Part shown: positions 1-9,807 of the stretch, one piece after another
Numbering within the stretch: the first letter of the stretch is position 1
How the letters are laid out: the number at the start of each line of letters is the position of its first letter
Assembly: GCF_900167045.1 (NCBI RefSeq)
Contig: NZ_FUXJ01000012.1
Location: 57,768 to 121,767, forward strand
Reading direction: 5' to 3'
From: Legionella maceachernii
GTDB taxonomy: Bacteria > Pseudomonadota > Gammaproteobacteria > Legionellales > Legionellaceae
DNA: 64,000 nucleotides
Notes under the pieces: model-generated
What the model was told of the DNA's origin: nothing
Seen by the model: the letters and a program-made list of their open reading frames with translations, nothing else
The model's database searches: none
Translations under genes and position numbers: made by a program

Positions 1-2
1 CC

Positions 3-1391
3 ACCGGAGCCTATACGGAAGTTTACCCCTGGGTTTGGCTTGGCAAGAATGACATCCAAGTGACTGATCATGCAAAAGTTGAAGCCGAATTTCGACTTTA
101 TCTCATCGCAACCGCCCAAGAATCGATTGATATTGCCACCTTTGATCAACGACTCGATGAAGCCGTAGGATTACCTTTGCTTCAAGCGCTAGAAAAGGCA
201 GCTGAGCGAGGAGTGCGAATTCGTTTTGCGGCTGCATGGATTTCAGCGTTGTTAAATGACCCGAGCAGGAAGACGGAGGAATACTTGAATCGAATCGCAA
301 GGCATTACCCCAATTTTAAATTTATTTCAGCAGGTGGCCCCTCAATGTGGAAGAAAGGCTGGGGAGTTTTAGACGGAATTCATGAAAAACTATTTTTAGT
401 CGACAATAAGATTGCTTTATTAACAGGACGGGGACATGCAGGAGAATATTTAAATTGGCTTGATACTGCTTTCTTTTATAAAGGTAATATGGTTAATCAA
501 AGCCTCGATGCTTTCGAGCAAATGTGGCAGACCATTGAGAGAGAAAATGGATTGCAACTTCAGCATGAAGAATTAGGGTTGACAAATGCTGTACTGTCAG
601 CGAAATCCTCCCAGCAGAAAAGTGTATCCAGTACTCTTCCTATAAAGCTAAGCGCTGAGGAACAGCAAGAATTAGATACCCTAAAAACATGGGCTGAAAT
701 CCCCGCTTCTAACGATCATGATTATCAAGCACGCTCCATTTATTACAACTTCCTTGAGCAAATGAGAAGAGAGGCTGATCTCCAAGGGCGAACGCCGGGA
801 AGCTTCAGCTACGATGAAAGAGAGAAATTTCTTCAAGACCCTTTTGTCGATACCGTGCTTTTACTTCTTCCTCAGACACATCGTTTCCAAATGAGCATTC
901 TTGCGACTATTCTAGAAGATCGGATTGTCGAGGCGATTTTTAGTGAGAGGCAACGAGGTATGGAAATGGAGCTTATTACTAACGGAAAGAAAGCCCACTC
1001 CGTTTTTCCTACAGCTCCGGGCTGGTACGCAGGAATTCATACACTGGATGATCTATTACAAGTCGGTGTAATAGGTCACGAGTTGAAACAAAGAGGCGCT
1101 GGAACTAACATTTACCTCCATCGAAAACTCCTTATTTTGGATGATCATGTGTTCTTTGGATCACACAATCTTACTAAAGCCAGTACGCTGACCAATGACG
1201 AATACAGCATAGAAGTCGTCAGTCGGGATTTTGCTGATAAAATGGAACAACTTTCACGCCACAGCATCGAAGTCAATACGGTACCTTTTAATATCGAGGC
1301 AGTGCATTGGGAGCGTTTAATCACGCCAGTACGGCAATGGTTTGCGAGTTTCTTTGAAATTCTTTATCTGCAGCAGCCTCAGAAACATTAG
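3..1391 (+). CDS. Phospholipase D-fold protein (5' end outside window)
   Basis: Two HKD-type catalytic motifs are visible: HEKLFLVD at codon about 108 and HRKLLILDD at codon about 354, counted from the GTG at 60. Both have the H-x-K-x4-D spacing of the phospholipase D / cardiolipin synthase superfamily. The second is followed by GSHNLT, as usual in the family. The reading frame stays open upstream of the GTG at 60 to the window edge (reading ...YTEVYPWVWLGKND...), so the real start lies before base 1 and this is a 5'-partial gene. The protein should hydrolyse or transfer phosphodiester head groups. No membrane segment is seen in the visible part, so a plain cardiolipin synthase is not proven and an effector or phosphodiesterase role is possible. 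No terminator follows. Confidence 0.8.
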   Translation, partial: TGAYTEVYPWVWLGKNDIQVTDHAKVEAEFRLYLIATAQESIDIATFDQRLDEAVGLPLLQALEKAAERGVRIRFAAAWISALLNDPSRKTEEYLNRIARHYPNFKFISAGGPSMWKKGWGVLDGIHEKLFLVDNKIALLTGRGHAGEYLNWLDTAFFYKGNMVNQSLDAFEQMWQTIERENGLQLQHEELGLTNAVLSAKSSQQKSVSSTLPIKLSAEEQQELDTLKTWAEIPASNDHDYQARSIYYNFLEQMRREADLQGRTPGSFSYDEREKFLQDPFVDTVLLLLPQTHRFQMSILATILEDRIVEAIFSERQRGMEMELITNGKKAHSVFPTAPGWYAGIHTLDDLLQVGVIGHELKQRGAGTNIYLHRKLLILDDHVFFGSHNLTKASTLTNDEYSIEVVSRDFADKMEQLSRHSIEVNTVPFNIEAVHWERLITPVRQWFASFFEILYLQQPQKH

Positions 1392-1798
1392 GCCGAAGAT
1401 AAAAGAAGGAAGAGCGACTCTGAGCAATTTTCAACGTTATTACTCCTATTTATTTCAGGTTGGAATAGGCCAATATCAAAAATATTAGCCTATCTGACCA
1501 TCTCTATTTTAATTCTGCTTCAGCAAATACCTTCATACTGCTACTATAAATTCAAGCAATTTAGCATAATGCCTGCGAACCAAAACTTGAACCTCCTTGG
1601 GTGAAGGGCTCATCAAATGCTGATAAAATCGCTAAAGGCTTTAAGCGATTATTAAGAGGGCAACTGAGTTTTCGATTAAACTCAATAGAGTCTTACTGTA
1701 AAAGAAATTACCGAAAAAACTGAATGTCCGCTAATGTGCCATTCAGCGCCGCATAAAAAATACCCAACAAAATAAGAAGCGTGGAGATCTAAACATTA
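1392..1798. other. 407-bp intergenic region with two imperfect hairpins
   Basis: No convincing gene is seen. Two stem-loops are visible. The first is 1465-1476 paired with 1482-1493 (12 bp with one mismatch, loop CAAAA). The second is a quasi-palindrome at about 1627-1650 built on AATCGCT/AGCGATT. Neither is followed by a T-run, so neither is a typical intrinsic terminator. A GGAG-type ribosome binding site at about 1782-1785 serves the next gene. Confidence 0.4.
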
Positions 1799-3109
1799 AT
1801 GAGCAATCAATTGCAAAAATGGATTTTTTTAGTGGTGCTCTTACTTACTTATGGTTTGCTTTTTTATTTTTTCGTCAATCTCGAGTTAAATTCTGATTTC
1901 ACTTCTTTTTACGCCTCAAGTTTGGCTTATACTCAAGACAGGAATCCTTATCAAGGAATACCCAATTCTTTTTTACCGCATTCTACTCATTTACTCATCG
2001 ATTTAAACCCACCTTTTTTCTTGGAATTATTTGCGCCTCTTACTCATCTTACCTTTGTTACGGCTTCCATCTTATGGTTTTTCACTTCATTAATTTTAGG
2101 AGGAATTGGAGCTGCACTCAGTTTTTTTATTTTTTCTTCTTCTGCAATGTTTAAAAAATATTGGGGTCATTTTATTCTATTTTATTTAGCAATGTATCCG
2201 ACAATGATAAATATCATTTTCGGCCAATTGGGTAATTTTTTATTATTTTTTATTGCGCTAGGTTATTACTTTTTTGCTCGCAAAAAGAGAGATTGTTTAG
2301 CTGGTTTTTTTTGGGGAATTATCGTTGCTATTAAGTTATTTCCTGCCTTACTTTTTTTCTTTGCCTTGGTACAAAACCGGTATAAACTTTTTTGGGCCAT
2401 GTTACTTACTGCGGTCTGTGCAAGTCTTATCCCTTTATTGACTCATGGATTTAAGATCTACACGCTTTATTTCAAAACGCTTCACGATGTTTTATGGTTC
2501 GGCAATAGCTGGAATGCATCCATTTATGGCTTTCTCTATCGTTCTTTTATCAATGTGGATGCTCAGCCGAATTTTTTACTGATAAAAATGGCTTATCTAA
2601 TTATTTTTATAGGTTTATTGATCTGGTACATAAAGAAAATTCATTTTTTCCAAAAAATTGCTCAGCCCAATTATGCCTTTTGTTTGACGGTAATCATGAT
2701 GCTATTGCTGAGTCCTTTTGGCTGGCTTTATTATTTTCCACTGCTGCTCATGCCTTTAATGCTTGTCGAACAAGGTTTAAGCTCTGCTGTATTTTTTAGA
2801 AGCCATAAGAAGGTAAACTCATTGTATAACCTATGGATTTTATGCTTATTCTTAATTTGCTTTCCCCTGGGTAATGTTCAAGCCCGTTATATGGGGTTAT
2901 TCATCTCCAAAATAACAATCTATTCTATTTATTTTTATGGGTTAGTATTGCTTGTGTACCTTTTGAACACCACTTATCATTTTACGCCCCATAAGCGAGA
3001 ACCACACACTCATGTCGCGGCTCTTTTTCCCCTGAAAATTTTTTTATCGCTGGGGTTAGGCGTCGTTTTAATCATTTTTATCATGCATTTTTATCACATC
3101 ATCATTTAG
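1799..3109 (+). CDS. Multi-pass membrane glycosyltransferase, GT87/DUF2029-like
   Basis: 436 residues, very hydrophobic, with about ten predicted membrane segments. After the first segment comes SDFTSFYASSLAYTQDRNPY, which matches the first periplasmic loop of DUF2029/GT87 polyprenyl-phosphate-mannose-type transferases (an acidic D before a Y-x-A-x6-dPY element). Members move a sugar from a lipid-linked donor on the periplasmic face of the membrane. The ATG at 1799 follows a GGAG element. The gene stands alone, so the acceptor cannot be inferred. It converges on umuC. Family assignment is by pattern; donor and acceptor are unknown. Confidence 0.6.
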   Translation: MSNQLQKWIFLVVLLLTYGLLFYFFVNLELNSDFTSFYASSLAYTQDRNPYQGIPNSFLPHSTHLLIDLNPPFFLELFAPLTHLTFVTASILWFFTSLILGGIGAALSFFIFSSSAMFKKYWGHFILFYLAMYPTMINIIFGQLGNFLLFFIALGYYFFARKKRDCLAGFFWGIIVAIKLFPALLFFFALVQNRYKLFWAMLLTAVCASLIPLLTHGFKIYTLYFKTLHDVLWFGNSWNASIYGFLYRSFINVDAQPNFLLIKMAYLIIFIGLLIWYIKKIHFFQKIAQPNYAFCLTVIMMLLLSPFGWLYYFPLLLMPLMLVEQGLSSAVFFRSHKKVNSLYNLWILCLFLICFPLGNVQARYMGLFISKITIYSIYFYGLVLLVYLLNTTYHFTPHKREPHTHVAALFPLKIFLSLGLGVVLIIFIMHFYHIII

Positions 3110-3178
3110 GCTTGATGTTTACATTTGATAAGGCCTACTCATTATGTATCAATGGCGATACGAGTGTTCCCTTAAGTA

Positions 3179-4450
3179 CTAAGTTTCATTTTTCACGACA
3201 GGTAAATCTGCCCACCGTGTGGTATAGGCAGGTGATTTTAGTTCAGCCCGCATGGCCCAAGGTTTACTGAATCCCTCTGCTGCCAAACGAATTGTCTCAT
3301 GACCATATCGCTCATTAATTGAATCCAGCACTTGCATTAACTTATCTTTTTTCATTAAATCGCTGTCTGCGGGTTGATTAAATAAATCCATCTGCCTCGG
3401 GTTTTTAGGAATAAGACCCTCAAGACAAACCCCTACTTTCTTATAGCGACAACCTTCTCTAAACAATTGTTTTAGGCACCGCTTTGCTACTTTAGTTATA
3501 AGGATTAAATCATCAGTAGGATTAATGAGTTTAAATTGGATGCTTTTACAATGCTGCGGTAGATCTTCCCGAAAACGATTCGTTTGTACAAACACATCAA
3601 CATACTGGGCAACTAAGCGTTGACGTCTTAGTTTTTCGCAAGCCCTCGCGCAATGGGAACTAATGGCCTGTGCAATGAATTCGTAATCCACCTGCATAAC
3701 ACCAAAAGATTTTGATGACATGATTGATTGCTGTGGTTCTCTCTCCTCAAGCCCTGCGCAAGAGATTCCGCGAAGCTCCATCGCTATTCTCATCATCACC
3801 ACGTTATATTGCTTTCTGAGTAAATGGGGATTTAAATGGGCTAAGTCAAAAGCGGTATAAACACCTTGTCGTAGTAATTTGCTGGCCCATTGCCGCCCAA
3901 CGCCCCAAACATCCCCCACCTCAATGCGCTCTAGCCATTGGGGTTGATGGGTTATATTGAATACCGGAATCATTAATTCTTTCTTAGCAACATGATTGGC
4001 AATTTTTGCTAAAGTCTTTGTTGACCCAATACCAATTGAAGTAGGAATACCAATTTCTTTTAAAATCCGTTTTTGTAAAGCAGAGCAAAAATCATCATGC
4101 TGCTCCTTAGGCAGAGAGGATAAATCCAAAAACGCTTCGTCAATGGAATAGATTTCAACGTCTGTGCAGTGATCTTGAATAACCGACATTACCCGATGAG
4201 AAATATCCCCATATAAAGTATAATTTGAAGAAAAAATACTCACATTGTGTTCGTCGCAAAGCGCCTTGACTTCAAAAAAAGGGCAACCCATTTTTATTCC
4301 TAACACCTTTGCTTCATTAGAGCGGGCAATCACACATCCGTCATTGTTGGACAGCACGACAATGGGCTTATTTCGCAAATCAGGTCGAAATAAGCGCTCA
4401 CAGCTTGCATAAAAATTATTGCAATCGATTAAAGCAAACACTTGCTTCAT
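3179..4450 (-). CDS. umuC: Y-family DNA polymerase V catalytic subunit UmuC
   Basis: 423 residues, the usual UmuC length. The N-terminus has the Y-family motif FALIDCNNFYASCERLF, with the first metal-binding Asp and the steric-gate region. SIDEAFLDLS supplies the paired catalytic acids at about residues 103-112, and SIGIGSTKTLAKIANH is the helix-hairpin element before the little finger. It performs error-prone translesion synthesis together with cleaved UmuD. Its ATG overlaps the stop of umuD in an ATGA arrangement (bases 4447-4450), so the two are translationally coupled. The gene is intact, with no missing catalytic residue. Confidence 0.95.
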   Translation of the reverse strand: MKQVFALIDCNNFYASCERLFRPDLRNKPIVVLSNNDGCVIARSNEAKVLGIKMGCPFFEVKALCDEHNVSIFSSNYTLYGDISHRVMSVIQDHCTDVEIYSIDEAFLDLSSLPKEQHDDFCSALQKRILKEIGIPTSIGIGSTKTLAKIANHVAKKELMIPVFNITHQPQWLERIEVGDVWGVGRQWASKLLRQGVYTAFDLAHLNPHLLRKQYNVVMMRIAMELRGISCAGLEEREPQQSIMSSKSFGVMQVDYEFIAQAISSHCARACEKLRRQRLVAQYVDVFVQTNRFREDLPQHCKSIQFKLINPTDDLILITKVAKRCLKQLFREGCRYKKVGVCLEGLIPKNPRQMDLFNQPADSDLMKKDKLMQVLDSINERYGHETIRLAAEGFSKPWAMRAELKSPAYTTRWADLPVVKNET

Positions 4451-4926
4451 CCCAAGGTATGAATAACGTGTTTTACCACTCCCCAGATGACCACATCTTG
4501 TTCGTCTGTAATATCGATGGCGGGGTATTTATTATTTTCAGGCAAAAGCTTTACGCGACCGTTTAATTTTGAAAGCCGCTTAACGGTAAGCTCACCATTA
4601 ATAGCAGCAATCACTATTTTGCCGTGAATGGCTTCAAGACTACGGTCCACAATTAACAAATCACCGGATTGAATGCCTACATCAGACATCGAATCCCCTG
4701 ACGCTTTCACAATGAAAGTAGCTGCAGGGTGATTGATGAGGTGCTCATTTAAATCGAGAAAATCTTCAATGTCACCCTCCGCAGGCGAAGGAAAACCGGC
4801 TCGTACAGAACTGGTATAAAGCGGTAGTCGAGAGGTTGCAGAGTTACGCCTCATTGTGCGCAAAATATTTTCCCTAACCTTATTCTGCTCTTGTCTTGTC
4901 TTTAGCCCTGCCTCCCCTATTCTCAT
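4447..4926 (-). CDS. umuD: UmuD, S24 self-cleaving subunit of DNA polymerase V
   Basis: 159 residues from the ATG at 4926, which follows an AAAAGG ribosome binding site. The longer frame up to 5004 lacks one. Self-cleavage would occur at Ala43-Gly44 (RAGFPSP). The catalytic dyad is Ser79 (GDSMSD) and Lys116 (TVKRL). The spacings 43-79 and 79-116 are identical to E. coli UmuD (24-60 and 60-97), so the fold is intact, while the N-terminal arm before the cleavage site is about 19 residues longer. I could not find a CTGT-N8-ACAG LexA box upstream. Forms an operon with umuC. Confidence 0.92.
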   Translation of the reverse strand: MRIGEAGLKTRQEQNKVRENILRTMRRNSATSRLPLYTSSVRAGFPSPAEGDIEDFLDLNEHLINHPAATFIVKASGDSMSDVGIQSGDLLIVDRSLEAIHGKIVIAAINGELTVKRLSKLNGRVKLLPENNKYPAIDITDEQDVVIWGVVKHVIHTLG

Positions 4927-5066
4927 GGTTTTACCTTTTGATTTTTGTACCTCATTCAATGATAGAGTTAAAAGGGCTACCCTGTAAATGCAAAAATGGA
5001 GCACAAAGAGTAAAATTTAGATAACCATAAGACACAAAAGGCATTTTTCCTACAAAGAAATCCGAG

Positions 5067-6290
5067 CTAGGAAATGAAGTCCTTGTTCTCTTGTTTTTTT
5101 AGTAAAAGCAGTGCTGAAATAATCAATAACCCTCCCCCTATAGCAATCAACCCAGCACTGGATAGAATGGATAATAAATTGGAACCAAACCCCGTGACCA
5201 TCCAAGCAAATGCCATTACAGCACCTGAAATTCCCATTACCCATCCTTGTGATTGAGCGTCCACGGCATTGGAGAATAACGTTAATAAGCAGGCAAAAGC
5301 CATAATATCAAAAACGGCGATAACCACTGCTAAGGGCCATTGCCATAAAGGACTAGGCATCACATAAACCAGTAGTTGCCCTAGACCAGTCAGAGTAAGG
5401 GTGGTTAGTGCAATGTGGTGTACTTTATAGCGGTTCACACAGAGAGGCATTCCAATCAGGATGCCAATAGCAAACCCCAAACCAATCATGCCTTGCACTG
5501 CCCCCAACTGCCAATTGGTGTAATTATAAGCAGTTCTCATGTGCACAATGATGAATTGAAAGTAAAGACTAAATCCCATTTGCATCAATAAAAACACCAA
5601 CGCCAGAATGCGGACTGATTGATGCTCAAAAGCTTCAATGAAAATTTGAACAGGCCGGAAAAAAGATATTTTCTTATGCGACAGCGCTAAAACGGTATCT
5701 TGATAGCCCAACTTTATCCAAACCCACGCACCAAATGCAAGTAATGCGGCCATCAAAAAGGGGGTAGTCAAAGTAAACCAAGGCAGTAATTGTTGATCCG
5801 ACATGACACCGCCAAGTAAAGGACCAAGAACAGATCCCAAACTAAAGCTCATGGAAATCAAACTCATGTTTAATGCCTTGGTTTCAGGCGTGCTTAAATC
5901 GGCAATAGAAGCTTGAGCGATGGGTTGGCTACCTGCCATTAAACCAGAAAGCGCGCGACCGAGAAGTAATAAACTCAAGTAAGAAAAAGCCACGCCAATC
6001 CCCATTAATAGAAAACTCAAGGTGATTCCTAACATGCATAGCAACAATACTTTTTTTCGCCCCCAAACATCAGATAAATCCCCCATGAATGACGTACCAA
6101 AAAACATGCATAAAGGATAAAGAATGTAACTTAATCCCAAATAGAAATGTTTCACTGCCAAACTCGCATCTGCACTTAACACTGGGCTATGATCAGCAGT
6201 AAAGATGGCAGTCATTACTGGATAAACAAGTCCAAACCCTAAAGCATCAATGACCACTGCAAAGAAACAAGGCGCGGTTTTTCGGAACAT
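5067..6290 (-). CDS. MFS drug exporter, TetA-like (DHA1 type)
   Basis: 407 residues with twelve predicted membrane segments. Segment 1 holds a conserved acid (VIDALGFGLVYPV). The loop after segment 2 has MFS motif A (GDLSDVWGRKKVLL), and a motif-C-like stretch GSVLGPLLGG is present in segment 5. This is the tetracycline/DHA1 proton-antiporter pattern, so export of a small hydrophobic compound across the inner membrane is expected. The substrate cannot be read from sequence. An AGAGAC element precedes the ATG at 6290. It is monocistronic by position, with umuD downstream on the same strand after about 140 bp. Confidence 0.8.
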   Translation of the reverse strand: MFRKTAPCFFAVVIDALGFGLVYPVMTAIFTADHSPVLSADASLAVKHFYLGLSYILYPLCMFFGTSFMGDLSDVWGRKKVLLLCMLGITLSFLLMGIGVAFSYLSLLLLGRALSGLMAGSQPIAQASIADLSTPETKALNMSLISMSFSLGSVLGPLLGGVMSDQQLLPWFTLTTPFLMAALLAFGAWVWIKLGYQDTVLALSHKKISFFRPVQIFIEAFEHQSVRILALVFLLMQMGFSLYFQFIIVHMRTAYNYTNWQLGAVQGMIGLGFAIGILIGMPLCVNRYKVHHIALTTLTLTGLGQLLVYVMPSPLWQWPLAVVIAVFDIMAFACLLTLFSNAVDAQSQGWVMGISGAVMAFAWMVTGFGSNLLSILSSAGLIAIGGGLLIISALLLLKKQENKDFIS

Positions 6291-6443
6291 GGTTGTCTCT
6301 TCTGATGAAGGATATAGTTTTCAATATATTGTTATCCTAGGTGTTTTGTCTACTCTAATGCCACAGTCAAACTTTATCCCAGGTCTTTCTTCAGGATGAA
6401 AAAAGCATAGGAAGTCACCCGCTACTTGGAAGTGGACCATCGA

Positions 6444-7310
6444 CTACAAGAGCTTAAATATTTGCTGGGAGTTTTCACTTTTTAATTTAAATTCCAAAAA
6501 GGTATAGCATTGCAAATGCTGGGTCAGGGGTGTGATAGTGTCCACTTTTTGAAGTTTAACTTCATTGTGTTTTTTCTCATTAATGCCTATCAATGTGTTG
6601 TATGCCGGAGTTCTTTCTACCTTTACAGTAAGAGTCCCTGATAAAGGAAGGAATTGCACCTCAGGGAGTTTGTCGGCAACAATGATATGCGCATCAATTT
6701 TAGTGATGTCATTTGCCTCCATAATTTGATTTTTATAATTGTCCAAACAAATTTCGACGCCAATAGTTAGTCCATTGATGGTGATGATATTGCTGTCTTT
6801 ATGCCCTTTTTTAAAAAAAACATGCTGCCCCAATTTACCCCCTGAGAATTCTAAATCAAAATTTTGGTGGGGATTGCTTTTTCTGTACTTCATCACAGCA
6901 CCTTGATGCACAAAATAGATCATGTTTCGATAGTAAGTTTTTTGATTGTCTTTACTGTTTTTCTGCCAACAAATTGTTCCCGGAACCAGAATTAAGTCAG
7001 TATTTTTAGAGAGTTGCATAAGGGACTCTTTGAATTTATTTTTTTGTTCCGCTGAGAAGTATCTGTCTTTGCCACTTTTAGAAAAATCTTTGAACAAATA
7101 TTCGGGTGCAATAAAAAGGGCTTTTATTAATCCACTGCTTTGTGTATCTTGCAAATCTTTTTTGACCAATTCAATTTGTTTCTCTAATTCTTTTAATCGA
7201 TCATCAAAAGGACTTTCATAAAAGCAAGCATCCGGTTGAAAGAAGTAAACTTTAAATTGGGTACTGATAATAGGCAAATTATTATTAAATTCTGCTCTGG
7301 GATGATACAT
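6444..7310 (-). CDS. Nitrilase-superfamily (carbon-nitrogen hydrolase) protein
   Basis: 288 residues. The three parts of the nitrilase triad can be placed: Glu70 in IAPEYLF, Lys144 in MKYRKSNPH, and Cys188 in GVEICLDNY. Order and spacing fit the C-N hydrolase fold, in which the Cys attacks a nitrile or amide carbon. Surrounding sequence is divergent: Lys-rich with long insertions after residue 70, and no match I recognise to amidase, NadE-like or Nit1/Nit2 subfamilies. No signal peptide, so it is cytosolic or exported by another route. GGAGTAG precedes the ATG at 7310. The substrate is unknown; a secreted effector role is conceivable but unsupported. Confidence 0.6.
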   Translation of the reverse strand: MYHPRAEFNNNLPIISTQFKVYFFQPDACFYESPFDDRLKELEKQIELVKKDLQDTQSSGLIKALFIAPEYLFKDFSKSGKDRYFSAEQKNKFKESLMQLSKNTDLILVPGTICWQKNSKDNQKTYYRNMIYFVHQGAVMKYRKSNPHQNFDLEFSGGKLGQHVFFKKGHKDSNIITINGLTIGVEICLDNYKNQIMEANDITKIDAHIIVADKLPEVQFLPLSGTLTVKVERTPAYNTLIGINEKKHNEVKLQKVDTITPLTQHLQCYTFLEFKLKSENSQQIFKLL

Positions 7311-7457
7311 CGACTACTCCGCATTGTTTGTGCGCAAATTATACCTTTATTGTGCATTAATGCCACACGTAGCAATAAAATGGGTATTTTTTTACTCCAA
7401 CTGGCTACCTGCTAAAACTGAATTAAATTTGACGCCAAAGATCATAAAATAAATGCT

Positions 7458-7488
7458 TTGTGCTTTTTTTATCCATACATGATATAAT
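7458..7488 (+). promoter_or_regulatory. Extended -10 promoter
   Basis: TG-N-TATAAT at 7480-7488, a perfect extended -10, with a weak TTGTGC at 7458-7463 as a possible -35 (19-bp spacer). Transcription would begin near 7495. That makes the TTG at 7497 an unlikely start for the following gene and favours the ATG at 7554. Confidence 0.55.
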
Positions 7489-7553
7489 TTAATTGTTTGC
7501 TGCACCTTAATCCATGCAAAAAACGAGCTGTCCTTATTACGTTGTGTTGTAAA

Positions 7554-8339
7554 ATGAAATATGTCCTTGATTATCCTAATATAAACGATCGCACTGCCTT
7601 CTTAGATTATGTAAAGCATGATGATGCTATGGCAGAGATTTATTTTGATGATGAGACGGAACAATTAAGTCATCAAACGGAAAAATTATTTGAGAGCAGT
7701 GGAAAACGGTTACATCACAATACTCATCAATGCGATTTAATGTTGGTCTTACGCGAAAATGAGAAAATCATTGGCTTTATTGAATTAAGGCTAACCAAGG
7801 ACCCTCATATGATGTCGCAATTATTTAGCTTATTTGTCGATAAAAACCATCGCCTTAAAGGACTAGCTAATTTAATGATGTTTTATTCCCTTGATTTTTT
7901 TGTCAACAGCAACCAAACGACTTTAACAGTAAGCCCTACGGCTGAATCACTTGTTGTTTATAATAAATTTGCTTTTTATCCACCAGATACCACGGAAGAA
8001 AAAGATTTAGCCGCTTGGTTTAAACAAACCGAAAAAACACGGCTTGAGCATCTGCAGGACTCCCCTTCAGAATACCTTGTGATGAATTTAGAATCCCCGT
8101 CTTGCTATGAAGCGTTTAAAAAACATTGCGATAAAACGGTACAAAATTTTCCTAAACATGAGATTTCTCAAAGGCTAGCGACTGATTTAACCACTGATGT
8201 GTTCAATTGGAGAAAGAAAAGCTCGGCTTCGTTAACGGATACGGGTTTAAGCGTTCTCAATACTGAAAAAACAGATAAAAAAAGAAAATTTGAGGATCCT
8301 GTGGTTGAAAATGAACAAAATAACACCCCTTGCAACTAA
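7554..8339 (+). CDS. GNAT-like acetyltransferase with a charged C-terminal tail
   Basis: 261 residues from the ATG at 7554; the frame is open from a TTG at 7497, but that codon sits at the predicted transcription start. Residues about 65-150 resemble a GNAT core: a strand pair (DLMLVLRENEKIIGFIELRL), then LFSLFVDKNHRLKGLANLMM, where the acetyl-CoA-binding R/K-x-x-G-x-A loop normally lies. The last 110 residues are unlike GNAT proteins and end in a Lys/Asp/Glu-rich stretch (TEKTDKKRKFEDP). Substrate unknown. The basic tail could be a nuclear-localisation-like signal in a secreted protein, but that is speculative. Confidence 0.5.
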   Translation: MKYVLDYPNINDRTAFLDYVKHDDAMAEIYFDDETEQLSHQTEKLFESSGKRLHHNTHQCDLMLVLRENEKIIGFIELRLTKDPHMMSQLFSLFVDKNHRLKGLANLMMFYSLDFFVNSNQTTLTVSPTAESLVVYNKFAFYPPDTTEEKDLAAWFKQTEKTRLEHLQDSPSEYLVMNLESPSCYEAFKKHCDKTVQNFPKHEISQRLATDLTTDVFNWRKKSSASLTDTGLSVLNTEKTDKKRKFEDPVVENEQNNTPCN

Positions 8340-8582
8340 GAACACAGCTGTTGTCGATAGCTATGGCTACATTTGCTTTAGTAAAACTATTACGCCCTGG
8401 CTCATCTGCTTTCCAAACCCAAACGAGCACACCCCTCAAATGAGGGATAATTTTATTCTCTAGCAATGGTCTAGAGTTTATGCTAACTTGCAATTGAGCA
8501 AAAGAGGCCTCTTCAAGCCTTAATATTTATTATCACTCACCGCTCCTCCAGCAGCTAAAAAAGTTGCTATAAAGCTAAAGTT

Positions 8583-9584
8583 ATGACGAATAAAATTGAA
8601 AACGCATTAATCATTGGTTTGCAGATGTGCCTAAGTGGCCTTATCTGCTTGACTATTTCACAATATTTTCATTTTCATGAAGGGTTCTGGTCCGTTGTAA
8701 CGGTGTCCTCCATTGCTCGCCCTAATTTTTCAGCCACATTTGTTAAAGCATTTCTGCGATTGACAGGTACTTTGTGTGGTGCATTAGTGGGTTTTATCCT
8801 CGCAATGCAAATAGGTTATTCACCTTTGGCATTATTTTTTGCCGTTTTACTTTTTTCCACAATAACCACCTATATTGGTTTACAGACAAGACCTTATAAC
8901 TACTTATCTGTGGTTGCTGGGTTCAGTGCTGTTATTGTCATTCAATCCTTCTTGCTCAATAACATAAAGGCGGTAGCACTTTATCGTACACTTGAAGTCT
9001 GTTTAGGAATCATTGTGGTCGGTGTAGTGAGTTGGATCATGTCTAAATTGACTCCCGCAAAGCAGCAGCTGGTTGATCACGAAGCCGCAAAAAAAATAAA
9101 ATTAGCGTTTAAGAGCATCCATTTTTCTAAAGCGGATTTAATTGATTCCTTTATTATTGGTATTACTGTTTCGCTCACCTTTCTTTCCTGGATGATTTTT
9201 CGTTACCCACAAGGCGTATGGGTAACAATTACCTTATTTGTTATCCTCGAAAATACCGTCAAAGGGACTCACGAAAAAGGTTTAGCGCGCTTCTTAGGGC
9301 AGTGCTTTGCGGCTATTCTAGGTGGCTCTGTAGCGATCTTATTTCCCAATAGTCTAATAATTATCGGCGCAGTGTTAGCGTTGGGATTTTTCTTGTGCGG
9401 TATGTCAATTGGGTATGAAATGAAATTTTCAGCAACCGGAAACCACGCAGGCAGTGCATTAGCCATTATGCTATTGGCCGGATTACCTGGCGATGCAACC
9501 GAAGTGGTTATCGGCCGATTTTTAAATGTACTCGCAGGGATTGTTATTGCAACGTTTATCAGCTGGTTAGTTTTTAAAGAGTAG
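8583..9584 (+). CDS. FUSC-family inner-membrane transporter
   Basis: 333 residues in two halves, each with four or five membrane segments separated by a soluble stretch at about residues 158-195. Each half has the FUSC signature: HEGFWSVVTVSSIARPNFSAT in the first and YPQGVWVTITLFVI in the second, followed by a Gly-rich segment (GTLCGALVGF; GQCFAAILGG). Relatives include AaeB and YccS, implicated in efflux of aromatic acids. This protein lacks their large cytoplasmic domains. Substrate unknown. It stands alone between divergent or unrelated genes. Confidence 0.75.
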   Translation: MTNKIENALIIGLQMCLSGLICLTISQYFHFHEGFWSVVTVSSIARPNFSATFVKAFLRLTGTLCGALVGFILAMQIGYSPLALFFAVLLFSTITTYIGLQTRPYNYLSVVAGFSAVIVIQSFLLNNIKAVALYRTLEVCLGIIVVGVVSWIMSKLTPAKQQLVDHEAAKKIKLAFKSIHFSKADLIDSFIIGITVSLTFLSWMIFRYPQGVWVTITLFVILENTVKGTHEKGLARFLGQCFAAILGGSVAILFPNSLIIIGAVLALGFFLCGMSIGYEMKFSATGNHAGSALAIMLLAGLPGDATEVVIGRFLNVLAGIVIATFISWLVFKE

Positions 9585-9807
9585 TCGCTCTTTGAGATAG
9601 CAAGCTCTCGTTGGTTACTGATTCTTTTTCCGTGGAAGAAGGAGTCAGCAAAGTGAAGGAATTGGAATCCTTAAGAAAAGCATACAGAGTATTGCCTGCA
9701 ACCCATTAGAAAACAACAAATTGCTTTTCCACATTTTAAAAATTGATTGGGAAAATCGTATAACCATAGCTAAACTTAATTTAATAGGCTTAATAGGGAG
9801 TGTTACG

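Noticed and set aside
4927..5066. Possible LexA box upstream of umuD
   Set aside because: Only a CTGT half-site (near 4981) is visible; the matching ACAG half is missing at the right distance.
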